Positions 19,336 to 27,101 of a stretch of DNA of 64,000 nucleotides are shown here, one piece after another. A program made the translations under genes and the position numbers. Under the pieces are notes generated by a model. The model was given only the letters and a program-made list of their open reading frames with translations. It made no database searches and had not been told where the DNA came from. This stretch comes from Cellulomonas sp. Root485 (GTDB lineage Bacteria; Actinomycetota; Actinomycetes; Actinomycetales; Cellulomonadaceae), in assembly GCF_001426705.1 (NCBI RefSeq), contig NZ_LMFC01000003.1, positions 356,995-420,994 of the forward strand, read 5' to 3'. Positions within the stretch are counted from its first letter, which is position 1. The number at the start of each line of letters is the position of its first letter.

Positions 19336-19745
19336 CCAAGCCCAGCGTCCTGTTCGTCTGCGTCCACAACGCCGGCCGCTCCCAGATGGCCGCGGGGTTC
19401 CTCACCGCGCTGTCCGGCGGCGCCGTCGAGGTCCGGTCGGCAGGCTCGATGCCGGCCGACCAGGTCAACCCCGTCGCCGTCGACGCCATGGCGGAGGTGG
19501 GCGTCGACATCCGCGCCGAGCAGCCGAAGGTGCTGACCACCGAGGCCGTCCAGGCGTCCGACGTCGTCGTCACGATGGGCTGCGGCGACGCGTGCCCGTA
19601 CTTCCCCGGCAAGCGCTACGAGGACTGGGTGCTCGAGGACCCGGCGGGTCAGGGCATCGACTCGGTGCGCCCGATCCGCGACGAGATCCGCGGCCGGATC
19701 CTCACCCTCCTCGACGAGCTGGGCGTGACCCCCGTGACCCTGTGA
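19332..19745 (+). CDS. arsC: Arsenate reductase (LMW-phosphatase fold, thioredoxin/mycoredoxin-linked)
   Basis: A 137-residue ArsC. The active-site loop is C10-x5-R16 (CVHNAGRSQMA), the trigger motif is VTMGCGDACPYFPGKRYEDW with two redox cysteines, and the DPAG acid region follows. It reduces arsenate to arsenite. The ATG at 19332 overlaps the stop of the fusion gene (ATGA), and the next gene starts inside this gene's stop, so all three genes are coupled. The protein is clearly related to the C-terminal half of the preceding fusion, so the operon carries two arsenate-reductase domains. Confidence 0.93.
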   Translation: MTKPSVLFVCVHNAGRSQMAAGFLTALSGGAVEVRSAGSMPADQVNPVAVDAMAEVGVDIRAEQPKVLTTEAVQASDVVVTMGCGDACPYFPGKRYEDWVLEDPAGQGIDSVRPIRDEIRGRILTLLDELGVTPVTL

Positions 19746-20971
19746 CCGCCCTGGTCCGTCGACTCGGCGTCACGGACGCGGTGGTCGTCGGGCTCGGCGC
19801 CATGCTCGGCGCCGGGGTGTTCTCCGTCTTCTCCCCCGCGGCGGAGGCGGCGGGCGCGGGCCTGCTGGTCGGGCTACTGATCGCCGCGGTGGTGGCGTTC
19901 TGCAACGCGACGTCCTCGGCGCGGCTGGCGGCGCAGTACCCGCAGTCAGGCGGCACGTACGTCTACGCCCACCGTCGGCTCGGGCCGTTCTGGGGGTTCC
20001 AGGCAGGCTGGTCGTTCGTCGTGGGCAAGACCGCGAGCTGCGCGGCGATGGCGCTCACCTTCGCCTCCTACGCCGCACCCGGGCAGGTCCGCCTCGTCGG
20101 GATCCTCGCGGTCGTCGCCGTCACCGCCCTGAGCTACCGGGGTGTCCAGCGGTCGGCCCGGGTCAGCCTCGTGATCGTCGTGCTCACCCTGGCGACGCTC
20201 GCCGTGGTCGTCGTGGCGGCGCTCGCGGGCGGCACGGCATCGACCGCGCACCTGACCGGCGTCGTCCCCGGCGGGGTGCTGCAGTCCGCCGGCCTGCTCT
20301 TCTTCGCGTTCGCGGGGTATGCCCGGATCGCGACGCTCGGCGAGGAGGTGGTCGACCCGCGTCGCACGATCCCGCGCGCGATCCCGCTGGCACTCGGCCT
20401 GGTCCTCGTCGTGTACCTCGTGGTGGGGGTGAGCGCCCTGCTCGCCGTCGGCGCCGACGGGCTCGCCGCGACCGCCGCCCCGTTGCGCGCGGTGGTCGAG
20501 GCCGGGTCGTTCGCCGCCTTGAGCCCGGTCGTGCAGGTGGGCGCAGCGGTCGCGTCGCTCGGCGCCCTGCTGGCGCTGGTGCTCGGGGTGTCACGCACGA
20601 CCTTGGCGATGGCGCGCCAGCGCGAGCTGCCGCCGTTCCTCGCCGCGGTCGACGCGCGGCACGGCGTGCCGTACCGGGCGGAGCTCGCCGTCGCGGCCGT
20701 CGTGATCGTGCTGGTCGCGACCCTCGACGTGCGCGGTGCGATCGGGTTCTCGTCGTTCGGGGTGCTCACCTACTACGCCCTGACCAACGCGTCCGCGCTG
20801 CGGCTGGCACCGGACGAAGGGCGCCCGCCGCGGTGGGTCGCGGTGCTGGGGCTGGTCGGCTGCACGGTCCTCGCCTGCACGCTGCCGCTGCCCTCGATCC
20901 TCGGCGGCCTGGCTGTCGCGCTCGCCGGCGCGATCACGTGGGCGGTCCGCCGCAACCGCACCCGGGACTGA
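19742..20971 (+). CDS. APC-family amino acid permease-like transporter, coupled to arsC
   Basis: A 409-residue membrane protein with about 12 helices. The first-helix motif VGLGAMLGAGVFSVFSP and the later AQYPQSGGTYVYAHRRLGPFWGFQAGW and FFAFAGYARIATLGEEV are hallmarks of the APC superfamily. Its GTG overlaps the arsC stop codon, which places it in the arsenic operon. Typical ars operons carry ArsB, Acr3 or an aquaglyceroporin at this position; none is present here. It might carry arsenic-containing or sulfur amino acids or thiols, but that is a guess. The gene is followed by the repeat at 20983. Confidence 0.87.
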   Translation: MTALVRRLGVTDAVVVGLGAMLGAGVFSVFSPAAEAAGAGLLVGLLIAAVVAFCNATSSARLAAQYPQSGGTYVYAHRRLGPFWGFQAGWSFVVGKTASCAAMALTFASYAAPGQVRLVGILAVVAVTALSYRGVQRSARVSLVIVVLTLATLAVVVVAALAGGTASTAHLTGVVPGGVLQSAGLLFFAFAGYARIATLGEEVVDPRRTIPRAIPLALGLVLVVYLVVGVSALLAVGADGLAATAAPLRAVVEAGSFAALSPVVQVGAAVASLGALLALVLGVSRTTLAMARQRELPPFLAAVDARHGVPYRAELAVAAVVIVLVATLDVRGAIGFSSFGVLTYYALTNASALRLAPDEGRPPRWVAVLGLVGCTVLACTLPLPSILGGLAVALAGAITWAVRRNRTRD

Positions 20972-20982
20972 CGACCACCGGC

Positions 20983-21052
20983 CGAACTCGGTGGCTGCGG
21001 CCGAACTCGGTGGTTCCAGCTCACGAGTTCGGCGCGAAGTGCCGAGTTCGGC
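20983..21052. repeat. Intergenic double-inverted repeat, CCGAACTCGGTGG version
   Basis: Two direct units CCGAACTCGGTGG (near 20983 and 21001) are followed by two inverted units (ACGAGTTCGGCG and CCGAGTTCGGCG) in about 70 bp. The layout is the same as in the GAGATCGTGGG version, but the sequence is different. It lies in the 175-bp gap after the APC gene. A single forward unit recurs at 34336 and the inverted half at 59470. Confidence 0.78.
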
Positions 21053-21146
21053 GTCGGGCGACGAGCTGGGCGACGAGCTCGGCGTCGGGCTCGGACGAAA
21101 CATGTGGCGGCCCGTCGTGGTTGAGGGGCGTGAGAGGGGATTGCCG

Positions 21147-21326
21147 ATGACTACCGACACCACCTGGACCGACCCGCGCGACCAGCTCGAAGCCGTCGTG
21201 ATGATGGCCAACGGGCGGCTCGCGCCGCGGAGGTTCGCCGACCGCGCCGCCGCCGAGGCGTGGGCGCGGCCGGAGCTGGGCGACGAGGTGCTGGAACGCA
21301 ACCTCGTCTGCTCCTGCGACAGCTAG
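21147..21326 (+). CDS. Small conserved-looking protein (59 aa), function unknown
   Basis: A 59-residue protein with an ATG at 21147 and a GAGAGGGG Shine-Dalgarno-like stretch about six bases upstream. The sequence is acidic and helical, with MMANGRLAPRRFADRAAAEAWAR in the middle, and ends in CSCDS. It has no signal peptide or membrane segment, and I do not recognise a family. Codon use (GC-rich third positions) supports it being real. The C-terminal CxC could bind metal or form a disulfide, but nothing else supports that. Confidence 0.5.
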   Translation: MTTDTTWTDPRDQLEAVVMMANGRLAPRRFADRAAAEAWARPELGDEVLERNLVCSCDS

Positions 21327-21436
21327 GACGCGCCTCCGAAGGCCGCGGTCGCGTGGTGCTGCCTGTCGATTCCGGCGGGGCTCGTCCGTCACAGTGGTGG
21401 CAGGCCACACGGGGCTGCCGCACAGGAGGAGCCGAC

Positions 21437-21778
21437 ATGACGCAGTACGCCATCTACTTCCACCAGCAGTGGGTCGGAGACCACCCGGCCGAGTGGTTCC
21501 AGACCCGCGTGGAGCCCAGCACCGCGGTCGTCCGTGACATGGAGGCGGCCGGGGTCCTGGTCTTCGCCGGCGGGCTCGAAGAGAACATGGCCGACGCCTT
21601 CAGCGCCGACGCGACGAGCGGGACCGTCTCGATCACCGACGGTCCCTACACCGAGACCGCCGAGTACCTGGGCGGGATCACCGTCATCGACGTGCCCGAC
21701 CTGGAGACGGCCAAGATGTGGGCGGGCAGGGTCGCCGAGGGGTGTGGCTGGCCCCAGGAGGTCCGGGTCATCAAGTAG
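21437..21778 (+). CDS. YciI-family (DGPF-domain) protein
   Basis: A 113-residue protein starting at the ATG at 21437 after AGGAGGA. The motif ITDGPYTETAEYLGGITVIDVPDLETAKMWA is the DGPF/YCII signature: the D-G-P loop before a conserved E, then a beta strand. YciI proteins are small ferredoxin-like-fold proteins, commonly found next to ECF42 sigma factors in actinobacteria. This copy is not next to one here; the sigma factor at 39925 has its own group of four. It ends 35 bp before a convergent hydrolase gene. Confidence 0.88.
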   Translation: MTQYAIYFHQQWVGDHPAEWFQTRVEPSTAVVRDMEAAGVLVFAGGLEENMADAFSADATSGTVSITDGPYTETAEYLGGITVIDVPDLETAKMWAGRVAEGCGWPQEVRVIK

Positions 21779-21812
21779 GTCCCCGACGGAGCTTCTGCCA
21801 TCGGCCGGCTCC

Positions 21813-22679
21813 CTAGCTCACGTGCGCGACGATCCGCTTGATCGTCTCCTCGTCGCGCAGGATCCGGCGGTGCCCGAGCCCGTCGCTGAGCACCAGCTCC
21901 GCCTCCGGCCAGGCGCGGGCGATGCGGGCGCCGTCGGCGTGGTCGGCCTCCTTGTCGTCCCGGTCGCTCAGCACGAGCGTGGCGGGCAGCGTCCGTCGCG
22001 TGTTGGCCGCGCGCAGCGGGATGTCGAGGTCCGCCAGTCGGCGGTCGGCGAGGACCTGCATGCGGACCTCGAACCGGTGCCGGGTCCGCTCGCTGAAGCC
22101 GAGGGTGTGCGCGAAGCCCTCGATGTAGGTGGTCGGGTCCGCCAGCGGGGTGACCATGACCAGGCGCTCCGTGGGGGTGCCGTCCAGGACGGCGAGCGCG
22201 CTCGCGGCGGCACCCATCGAGTGGCCGACGACGGCGCGGGCCGGACCGTGCTCGGCGATCACGGTGTCGAGAGCGGTCGACATCTCCGGCAGCGTCGTGC
22301 GTCGGCCCCCGAGCGCGCCGGGCCCGGAGTCGCCGTGGGCGGGCGCGTCGTAGGCGACGACCCGCAGGCCGGCACCGACGAGGGGCTCGACGAGCGACCG
22401 CAGCTGCCCGCGGTGGCCGCCCCAGCCGTGCACCAGGTAGACGGTCGGTCCGTCGCCCCAGACCTGGCCGACGATCGTGCCGGTGCGGAAGGTGGTGCCG
22501 CCGGGGATCGCCGCCCGGTCCTTGGGCCGGGCGGGCGTGCACCACAGCCGGAGCGCCCCGCGTGCCACGAGCTCCGGGGCGACGCGGTCCAGTACACCGA
22601 CGGCCGACCGGACGACCGGCGGCACCGGGGGCAGTTGCGTACGAACGGTCGTGCTTTTTTCGGTCGATGCTGCGGTCAT
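21813..22679 (-). CDS. Alpha/beta-hydrolase
   Basis: A 288-residue alpha/beta-hydrolase-fold protein. The oxyanion loop is HGWGG (84-88), the nucleophile elbow is GHSMG with S154, and the acid and histidine of the triad are likely in the final LVLSDRDDKEADHADGARIARAW and DGLGHRRILRD segments. It has no signal peptide, so it acts in the cytoplasm on an unknown ester or amide. It is the second gene of a unit with the TetR regulator, which ends 21 bp upstream, so TetR probably controls it. Confidence 0.86.
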   Translation of the reverse strand: MTAASTEKSTTVRTQLPPVPPVVRSAVGVLDRVAPELVARGALRLWCTPARPKDRAAIPGGTTFRTGTIVGQVWGDGPTVYLVHGWGGHRGQLRSLVEPLVGAGLRVVAYDAPAHGDSGPGALGGRRTTLPEMSTALDTVIAEHGPARAVVGHSMGAAASALAVLDGTPTERLVMVTPLADPTTYIEGFAHTLGFSERTRHRFEVRMQVLADRRLADLDIPLRAANTRRTLPATLVLSDRDDKEADHADGARIARAWPEAELVLSDGLGHRRILRDEETIKRIVAHVS

Positions 22680-22700
22680 GGCAGGTTCCTCCAGATGGGG

Positions 22701-23285
22701 TCAGCGCAGGAGCGACTGCAGCAGCCGCTCGAAGGTGTAGCGGGTGTGGGCCTCGGCGGCCGGGTCGTGCAGCAGCCTGCACGCGTGGAAGTGCGCGAGC
22801 ATCAGGCCGTGCAGGTCGTGGGCGAACTGCTCGGGTGCCAGGTCGTCGCGGAACGCCCCGTCCTTGGCCCCGGAGCGGTACACCTGCGCGAGCGAGTCCA
22901 TGAGGTCCCAGTGGTCCTTGACCACCAGGTCGCGGACCGGTCCCGGCTGGTCGTCGAACTCCGTGGCCGCCGAGACGAACAGGCAGCCCGACGAGCCCGA
23001 CGACGACGTGAGCAGCCACCGCTCGAACAGGGTGCGGACGCGTGGCTCCCCGCGCGGGGCCGCGAGCGCCGGCCGGAAGACCTGATCGACGAAGTGCTCG
23101 CGCGCGCTGCCCAGGACCGCGAGCTGGAGCGCCTCCTTGGAGCGGAAGTGCGCGTAGAGCCCGCTCTTCGACATGCCGCTCGCGCTGGCCAGGGTGCCGA
23201 TGGTCAGACCGGCGACACCGAGGCGCCCGGCGATCTCGACCGCCTGGTCGATCACCGCCTGACGCGTGGCGTCACCTTTGCTCAT
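22701..23285 (-). CDS. TetR/AcrR-family regulator paired with an alpha/beta-hydrolase
   Basis: A 194-residue regulator with the ATG at 23285. The N-terminal HTH is DATRQAVIDQAVEIAGRLGVAGLTIGTLASASGMSKSGLYAHFRSKEAL (about 5-53). The C-terminal ligand domain follows. A perfect 12-bp palindrome lies 13 bases upstream, next to a -10-like TATTAC six bases before the ATG, suggesting a leaderless, autoregulated message. The hydrolase gene follows directly. Confidence 0.88.
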   Translation of the reverse strand: MSKGDATRQAVIDQAVEIAGRLGVAGLTIGTLASASGMSKSGLYAHFRSKEALQLAVLGSAREHFVDQVFRPALAAPRGEPRVRTLFERWLLTSSSGSSGCLFVSAATEFDDQPGPVRDLVVKDHWDLMDSLAQVYRSGAKDGAFRDDLAPEQFAHDLHGLMLAHFHACRLLHDPAAEAHTRYTFERLLQSLLR

Positions 23286-23291
23286 CCGCAA

Positions 23292-23309
23292 GTAATAGCA
23301 CGATCGTGC
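23292..23309 (-). promoter_or_regulatory. Palindrome and leaderless -10 of the TetR/hydrolase unit
   Basis: GCACGATCGTGC at 23298-23309 is a perfect palindrome directly upstream (on the minus strand) of TATTAC at 23292-23297, which is six bases before the ATG at 23285. This fits an autoregulatory operator at a leaderless promoter. A 12-bp perfect palindrome could occur by chance in GC-rich DNA, so confidence is moderate. Confidence 0.5.
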
Positions 23310-23310
23310 G

Positions 23311-23676
23311 CTACAGCGCCATCACCGCGACGCCCAGCGCTGCTGCGCCGAGACAGAGGAGGACGGAGCCGACCGCGTTGGCGGTCGCACGGCGGACCTC
23401 CCCCGCCTGGATCAGCCGGACCGTCTCGACCATCGCCGTCGAGAACGTCGTGTACCCGCCGCAGAAGCCGGTCGCGGCGACCGCCAGCCACGTCGGGCCC
23501 AGGCCGCGGTAGAGGTGGGCGCCGGCGAGCAGCCCGATGAGGAACGAACCCGTCACGTTCACCACGAAGGTGGCCAGCGGGAACACCCGGGTCCACCGGG
23601 CACGCACCGAGCCGTCGACGACGAACCGCGCGGCCGCTCCGACCCCGCCGAGCACGGCGATGAGCAGGACCGTCAT
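23311..23676 (-). CDS. crcB: Fluoride channel FluC/CrcB, first subunit type
   Basis: A 121-residue membrane protein with four helices. It carries the Fluc hallmarks ARFVVDG in the first helix region, FVVNVTGSFLIGLL (the N in helix 2 lines the pore) and GFCGGYTTFSTAMVE (the TTFST motif of the Phe box and Na site). CrcB/Fluc proteins export fluoride as dual-topology homodimers or, when two genes are adjacent, as heterodimers. Its ATG overlaps the end of the next crcB-type gene (ATGA), so here a heterodimer is likely. Confidence 0.92.
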   Translation of the reverse strand: MTVLLIAVLGGVGAAARFVVDGSVRARWTRVFPLATFVVNVTGSFLIGLLAGAHLYRGLGPTWLAVAATGFCGGYTTFSTAMVETVRLIQAGEVRRATANAVGSVLLCLGAAALGVAVMAL

Positions 23677-24095
23677 CGGGCGCGCCAGCGATGGTGCCGG
23701 GACGCGAGCACGACACCCGCGATGCACGCCAGCAGTCCGAGGACCACGCTGAGCACCCCGTACAGCAGGCTCATCGTCACCTGGCCCGCCGCGATCAGCC
23801 GCTCCATCTCGAGGGCCAGGCTGCTGAAGGTGGTGAACCCGCCCAGCACGCCGGTGCCCGCACCGAGCCGGACCAGGCGCCCTCGTCGCGACTCGGAGCC
23901 CCTGCGCAGGAGCGCCTCCAGCAGGGCACCGAGCAGGAAGGACCCGAGCAGGTTCACGACGAAGGTCGCGGTCGGCCACCCCGACGGCGACGCCCCCACG
24001 GTCTCCGCGACCGCCCAGCGCGCGGTGGTCCCGACCGCACCCCCGACCGCGACGACCGCGACGAGGCGCAGGTCGAGGTGCGGCGGACGGGTCAC
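23673..24095 (-). CDS. crcB: Fluoride channel FluC/CrcB, second subunit type
   Basis: A 140-residue Fluc-family protein with GTG start. It shows TARWAVAE in helix 1, TFVVNLLGSFLLGALLE in helix 2 and GVLGGFTTFSSLALEME with the TTFSS motif in helix 3, then a longer basic tail (SRHHRWRAR). It overlaps both the stress-protein gene (four bases) and the other crcB gene (four bases), forming a three-gene unit. The paired genes likely encode the two halves of one fluoride channel with fixed, opposite topologies. Confidence 0.92.
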   Translation of the reverse strand: MTRPPHLDLRLVAVVAVGGAVGTTARWAVAETVGASPSGWPTATFVVNLLGSFLLGALLEALLRRGSESRRGRLVRLGAGTGVLGGFTTFSSLALEMERLIAAGQVTMSLLYGVLSVVLGLLACIAGVVLASRHHRWRAR

Positions 24096-24616
24096 GGGAT
24101 CTCTTCGGGGGCCTGGGGCACGATCGTGACCGGCAGCGGCTGGGTGTGCGCGAGGTGCCCAGCCGTCGAGCCGCCGATCAGGTGGTTCATCCACCCGCCC
24201 AGCCCGGGTCGGCGGCTGCCGATGACGATCATCGTCGCACCCTCCTCGCGTCCCACGCGGGCCAGGGCACGCGACGCCTCCCCGACCGTGTAGACGAACC
24301 GCCAGGCGACGTCGTGCCCCTCGAGGTCCCGGACGAGCTCGTCGGCCATCGCGGTCTCGGCGACGCCGTCGCCCTCGCGGCTGTCGACGTGGTCCGGGTC
24401 GAGCGGGGTGGTCACGAGCGTCCCGTCCGGCTCCTGGGCGACGAACGTGCGGGCGGGGTCGGCCCACACGCAGACCAGCGAGCCTCCGAGGGCGCGGGCG
24501 AGGTCGGCCGCGCCGCGCACGACGACGGGTGCCTGCCGCGGGACCACACCGACCACGACCGTCGGCGCACCCGGCGTCGGCGAGCCGTGCCACGCGTGCG
24601 GGGCGGACCGGGTCAC
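24092..24616 (-). CDS. Universal stress protein (UspA family) at the head of the fluoride-channel operon
   Basis: A 174-residue Usp-domain protein with GTG start. The ATP-binding motif is present: VVVGVVPRQAPV at strand 1, then MIVIGSRRPGLGGWMNHLIGGSTAGHLAHTQPLPVTIVP, which fits G-2x-G-9x-G-(S/T). It overlaps the first base of the crcB GTG start, so it is probably translated with the two fluoride channels. The Usp may sense or respond to stress from fluoride or another agent. No crcB-type fluoride riboswitch is visible upstream of it in 24617-24668. Confidence 0.88.
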   Translation of the reverse strand: MTRSAPHAWHGSPTPGAPTVVVGVVPRQAPVVVRGAADLARALGGSLVCVWADPARTFVAQEPDGTLVTTPLDPDHVDSREGDGVAETAMADELVRDLEGHDVAWRFVYTVGEASRALARVGREEGATMIVIGSRRPGLGGWMNHLIGGSTAGHLAHTQPLPVTIVPQAPEEIP

Positions 24617-24668
24617 CTGCCGAGGCTACCGGGGAACACCCGTCGGGCCGCGGAGGTTGCTGTGACCC

Positions 24669-25316
24669 ATGACCACCATCGGATTCATCGGCGCCGGACA
24701 CATCGGTGGCGCCCTCGCCCAGCTCGCGATCGCGCAGGGCTACGACGTCGTCGTGAGCAACTCCCGCGGCCCCCAGACCCTCACCGACCTGGTGCAGCAG
24801 CTCGGCGACCGGGCGCGCGCCGCCACGTCCGCCGAGGCCGCCGCGGCGGGTGACGTGGTCGTCGTGACCATCCCGACCAAGAACGTGAAGGACGTGCCCG
24901 TCGAGCCCCTGGCCGGCAAGGTCGTCATCGACACCAACAACTACTACCCGCAGCGCGACGGCCAGATCCCGGCCCTGGACGACGAGTCGACCACCGTCTC
25001 GGAGCTCCTGCAGACCCACCTGCCGCAGTCGCACGTGGTCAAGGCGTTCAACCACATCGCGTCCGGCGACCTGGCGACGCAGGGCGCCCCCGCCGGCACG
25101 CCGGACCGTCGGGCGCTCGCGGTCGCGGGCGACTCGGACGAGGCTCGCGCCGCGGTGGCGGAGCTGATCGACGAGCTGGGCTTCGACACGGTCGACGTCG
25201 GCCCGCTCGCGGAGGGCTGGCGCTACCAGCGCGACACCGCGGCCTACGTGCAGCGGTTCGACGCCGACGGGCTCCGCGACGCGCTGACGAAGGCCGTGCG
25301 CTACCGCGACATGTGA
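24669..25316 (+). CDS. NADPH-dependent F420 reductase-like Rossmann protein
   Basis: A 215-residue protein with the NADP site FIGAGHIGGALA at the N-terminus and the family motifs VSNSRGPQTL, VVVVTIPTKNVKD, VVIDTNNYYPQRDG and VVKAFNHI. These match the F420-NADP oxidoreductase family, in which the SNSR motif contacts the NADP phosphate. Some members are true F420:NADP enzymes, others act on other cofactors; the distinction cannot be made here. It is transcribed away from the stress protein/fluoride operon, from a 50-bp gap, and ends at a strong 17-bp terminator. Confidence 0.9.
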   Translation: MTTIGFIGAGHIGGALAQLAIAQGYDVVVSNSRGPQTLTDLVQQLGDRARAATSAEAAAAGDVVVVTIPTKNVKDVPVEPLAGKVVIDTNNYYPQRDGQIPALDDESTTVSELLQTHLPQSHVVKAFNHIASGDLATQGAPAGTPDRRALAVAGDSDEARAAVAELIDELGFDTVDVGPLAEGWRYQRDTAAYVQRFDADGLRDALTKAVRYRDM

Positions 25317-25320
25317 CACC

Positions 25321-25364
25321 GACCGGACGGCCTGCGCTCCCCTCCGGGCGCAGGCCGTCCGGTC
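25321..25364. terminator. Bidirectional hairpin terminator, 17-bp perfect stem
   Basis: 25321-25337 pairs perfectly with 25348-25364 around a 10-nt loop. It separates the F420-NADP reductase-like gene from the convergent caspase-partner gene ending at 25367. Confidence 0.88.
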
Positions 25365-25366
25365 CC

Positions 25367-26161
25367 TCAGCGGGTTGCTCCGACCCGGACCAGCTGCTTC
25401 GGGCCGTCGTTCCCGAACTCGTCGGACGGGTGCGCCAGCTCGATGAACCAGCTGGGCTCCAGCAGGTCGGCCCCGCCCTCGTACGGCGCGGCCCAGTAGG
25501 CCAGCACCGACGAGACGACCTGAAGGTCGGTGCCCCGGCGGTCCTTGCGGTGCCGCGCCGCCTCCAGCACCCTCTCCAGCGCCTCGCCCTCCTCGACGAG
25601 CTCCGCCTCGTGGTGCAGCTCGACGGCGTCCCAGGTGGTCGCCATGAGTCGCAGCGGCCGGTCGTCGTCGAGGAACGTGGCGTTCACGCCCGCCCGCGGA
25701 CCCGTCACCGGGATGCCGTCGAGCGTCACGCGGCTGCGCACGTCGGTCTTCACCGCGAACCGCGTCCGCTCCTTGCCGTCGAACCGCACGGCGTGGACGA
25801 CGGCAGCGTCGATGCTCGACTCGAGCCGCACACCGTCGGACCGGGCGACCGCCGGGCCCAGCCCGAAGCGCTCGGCGAGCTCCGCGGTGACGCCCAGCGC
25901 CTTCTCCGCGGGGAGCGGCTCGGGGTGGTCCTTCTCGGGGTCGGCGGCAGCGACTCCGCGGACCGTGTCCACCAGGGTGGTGACGCCGGCGAGCCGGTTG
26001 CCCGGTCCGCCGTGCACGAGGGTGGCCTCCTTGCCGACGAGCGCGAACGCCTCCTCGGTGCGGACGACGTCACCGTCGATGCGGAACGACTCCGCGAGCG
26101 CTCGCAGGCGGTCGTCGTCCAGGGCAGCAGGTCGCACGCGGGCGACCGAGATCGTGGTCAT
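25367..26161 (-). CDS. Unknown partner protein of the caspase-like gene
   Basis: A 264-residue protein of no family I can name. It starts MTTISVARVRPAALDDDRLRALAESF and contains FALVGKEATLVHGGPGNRLAGVTTLVDTVRG, a long beta-rich middle with VTGPRAGVNATFLDDDRPLRLMATTWDAVELHHEAELV, and a C-terminal GGADLLEPSWFIELAHPSDEFG. There is no signal peptide or membrane segment. It begins 29 bp after the caspase-like gene ends and follows it on the same strand, so the two are probably a functional pair. It might modulate the protease-like partner, for example as an inhibitor or target, but no sequence feature proves this. Confidence 0.75.
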   Translation of the reverse strand: MTTISVARVRPAALDDDRLRALAESFRIDGDVVRTEEAFALVGKEATLVHGGPGNRLAGVTTLVDTVRGVAAADPEKDHPEPLPAEKALGVTAELAERFGLGPAVARSDGVRLESSIDAAVVHAVRFDGKERTRFAVKTDVRSRVTLDGIPVTGPRAGVNATFLDDDRPLRLMATTWDAVELHHEAELVEEGEALERVLEAARHRKDRRGTDLQVVSSVLAYWAAPYEGGADLLEPSWFIELAHPSDEFGNDGPKQLVRVGATR

Positions 26162-26190
26162 GACTGTTCCTTCCGGGAGTGTGCGGGCGC

Positions 26191-26979
26191 TCAGCAGGCG
26201 TGCGGGATCCAGGTCCAGGAGAACCAGGAGCCGCCGCGGTGCGGGTCGGAGCTGACGAAGCCGTGGTCGTGCAGGAAGTCCGCGCCGGTGTTGGTGCCTG
26301 CGCTGTTGGCGTACAGGACCGCCGACTCCACCCAGCTGGGCTGCGTGAACTCGGCCATCCAGAACCACGCGTCGACCACGCGCATCGGGTGCCGGCCGAT
26401 GAGGAACTCCGGGATGCCGTACATGGCCGTCATCCAGCGGCCGTCGAGCGCGGACGCGAACGCCCGCCCCGGGTTGGCCAGGTCGAGGCTCGTCGTCGTG
26501 AAGCTCAGCAGGGCGTGCAGGCCCTCGAACGCGTCGGCCCACCGGTCGAACACGTCGCGGTTGGCACCCTGCTGGAACGCGTCCATCTGCAGGGTGTTGC
26601 ACACCTCCAGGCCCAGCCACTCCAGGTCGCCGTGGCCCAGGCGCAGGTCGCCGTCGTCTCCCGCGGACGTCGAGGTGAAGTCGCCGCGTACCTGCGAGTC
26701 GTCGGGTACGTCGCTGCGGAAGTAGAAGCCGCTGGGGCTGCCGTGGCCGGTGAAGTAGACGATGTCCGCCTGCTCCACCCACTGGTCGGCGTGCCCGCCG
26801 CGGGCGTTCGCCTTGAAGTCGTCCTCGAACGCGTTCCCGTCGCCCCAGTTGAAGATCCCGGTGCCGCTGTCGTGGTTGCGGAGCTCGTCGTAGAACCCGC
26901 CTGCGTCCTCGTGCTCGTGGGTCAGCGCGTTGAGGTTGTTGTACGCGTTGATCCACTCGGTGCCGATGCCGTACGACAT
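26191..26979 (-). CDS. Caspase-fold (clan CD-like, DUF6345-type) protein
   Basis: A 262-residue protein with two motifs that look like a cysteine-protease dyad: VYFTGHGSP with H79 and WLGLEVCNTLQ with C127, each after a hydrophobic strand, as in caspases, gingipains and CHAT proteins. From memory this matches the DUF6345 family, whose role is unknown. The rest is rich in aromatic residues (WFWMAEFTQPSWV) and ends in a lone C262. There is no export signal, so it should act inside the cell. It is the first gene of a two-gene unit with the protein at 25367. Confidence 0.75.
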   Translation of the reverse strand: MSYGIGTEWINAYNNLNALTHEHEDAGGFYDELRNHDSGTGIFNWGDGNAFEDDFKANARGGHADQWVEQADIVYFTGHGSPSGFYFRSDVPDDSQVRGDFTSTSAGDDGDLRLGHGDLEWLGLEVCNTLQMDAFQQGANRDVFDRWADAFEGLHALLSFTTTSLDLANPGRAFASALDGRWMTAMYGIPEFLIGRHPMRVVDAWFWMAEFTQPSWVESAVLYANSAGTNTGADFLHDHGFVSSDPHRGGSWFSWTWIPHAC

Positions 26980-27101
26980 CGTCGTCCCCCTTCGCCGTCG
27001 GTCCTGTCACCGAGAACGAGTTGGCTCCTCCGGGCGGAGATACCGCGGCCGCGGGTCATATCTGCTCGCCCGGGTGCGCCGCCGGTCGTAACGTCCGGCA
27101 C

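Noticed and set aside
24617..24668. Possible fluoride riboswitch before the Usp-crcB-crcB unit
   Set aside because: The gap is only 52 bp and does not show the conserved crcB-motif elements.
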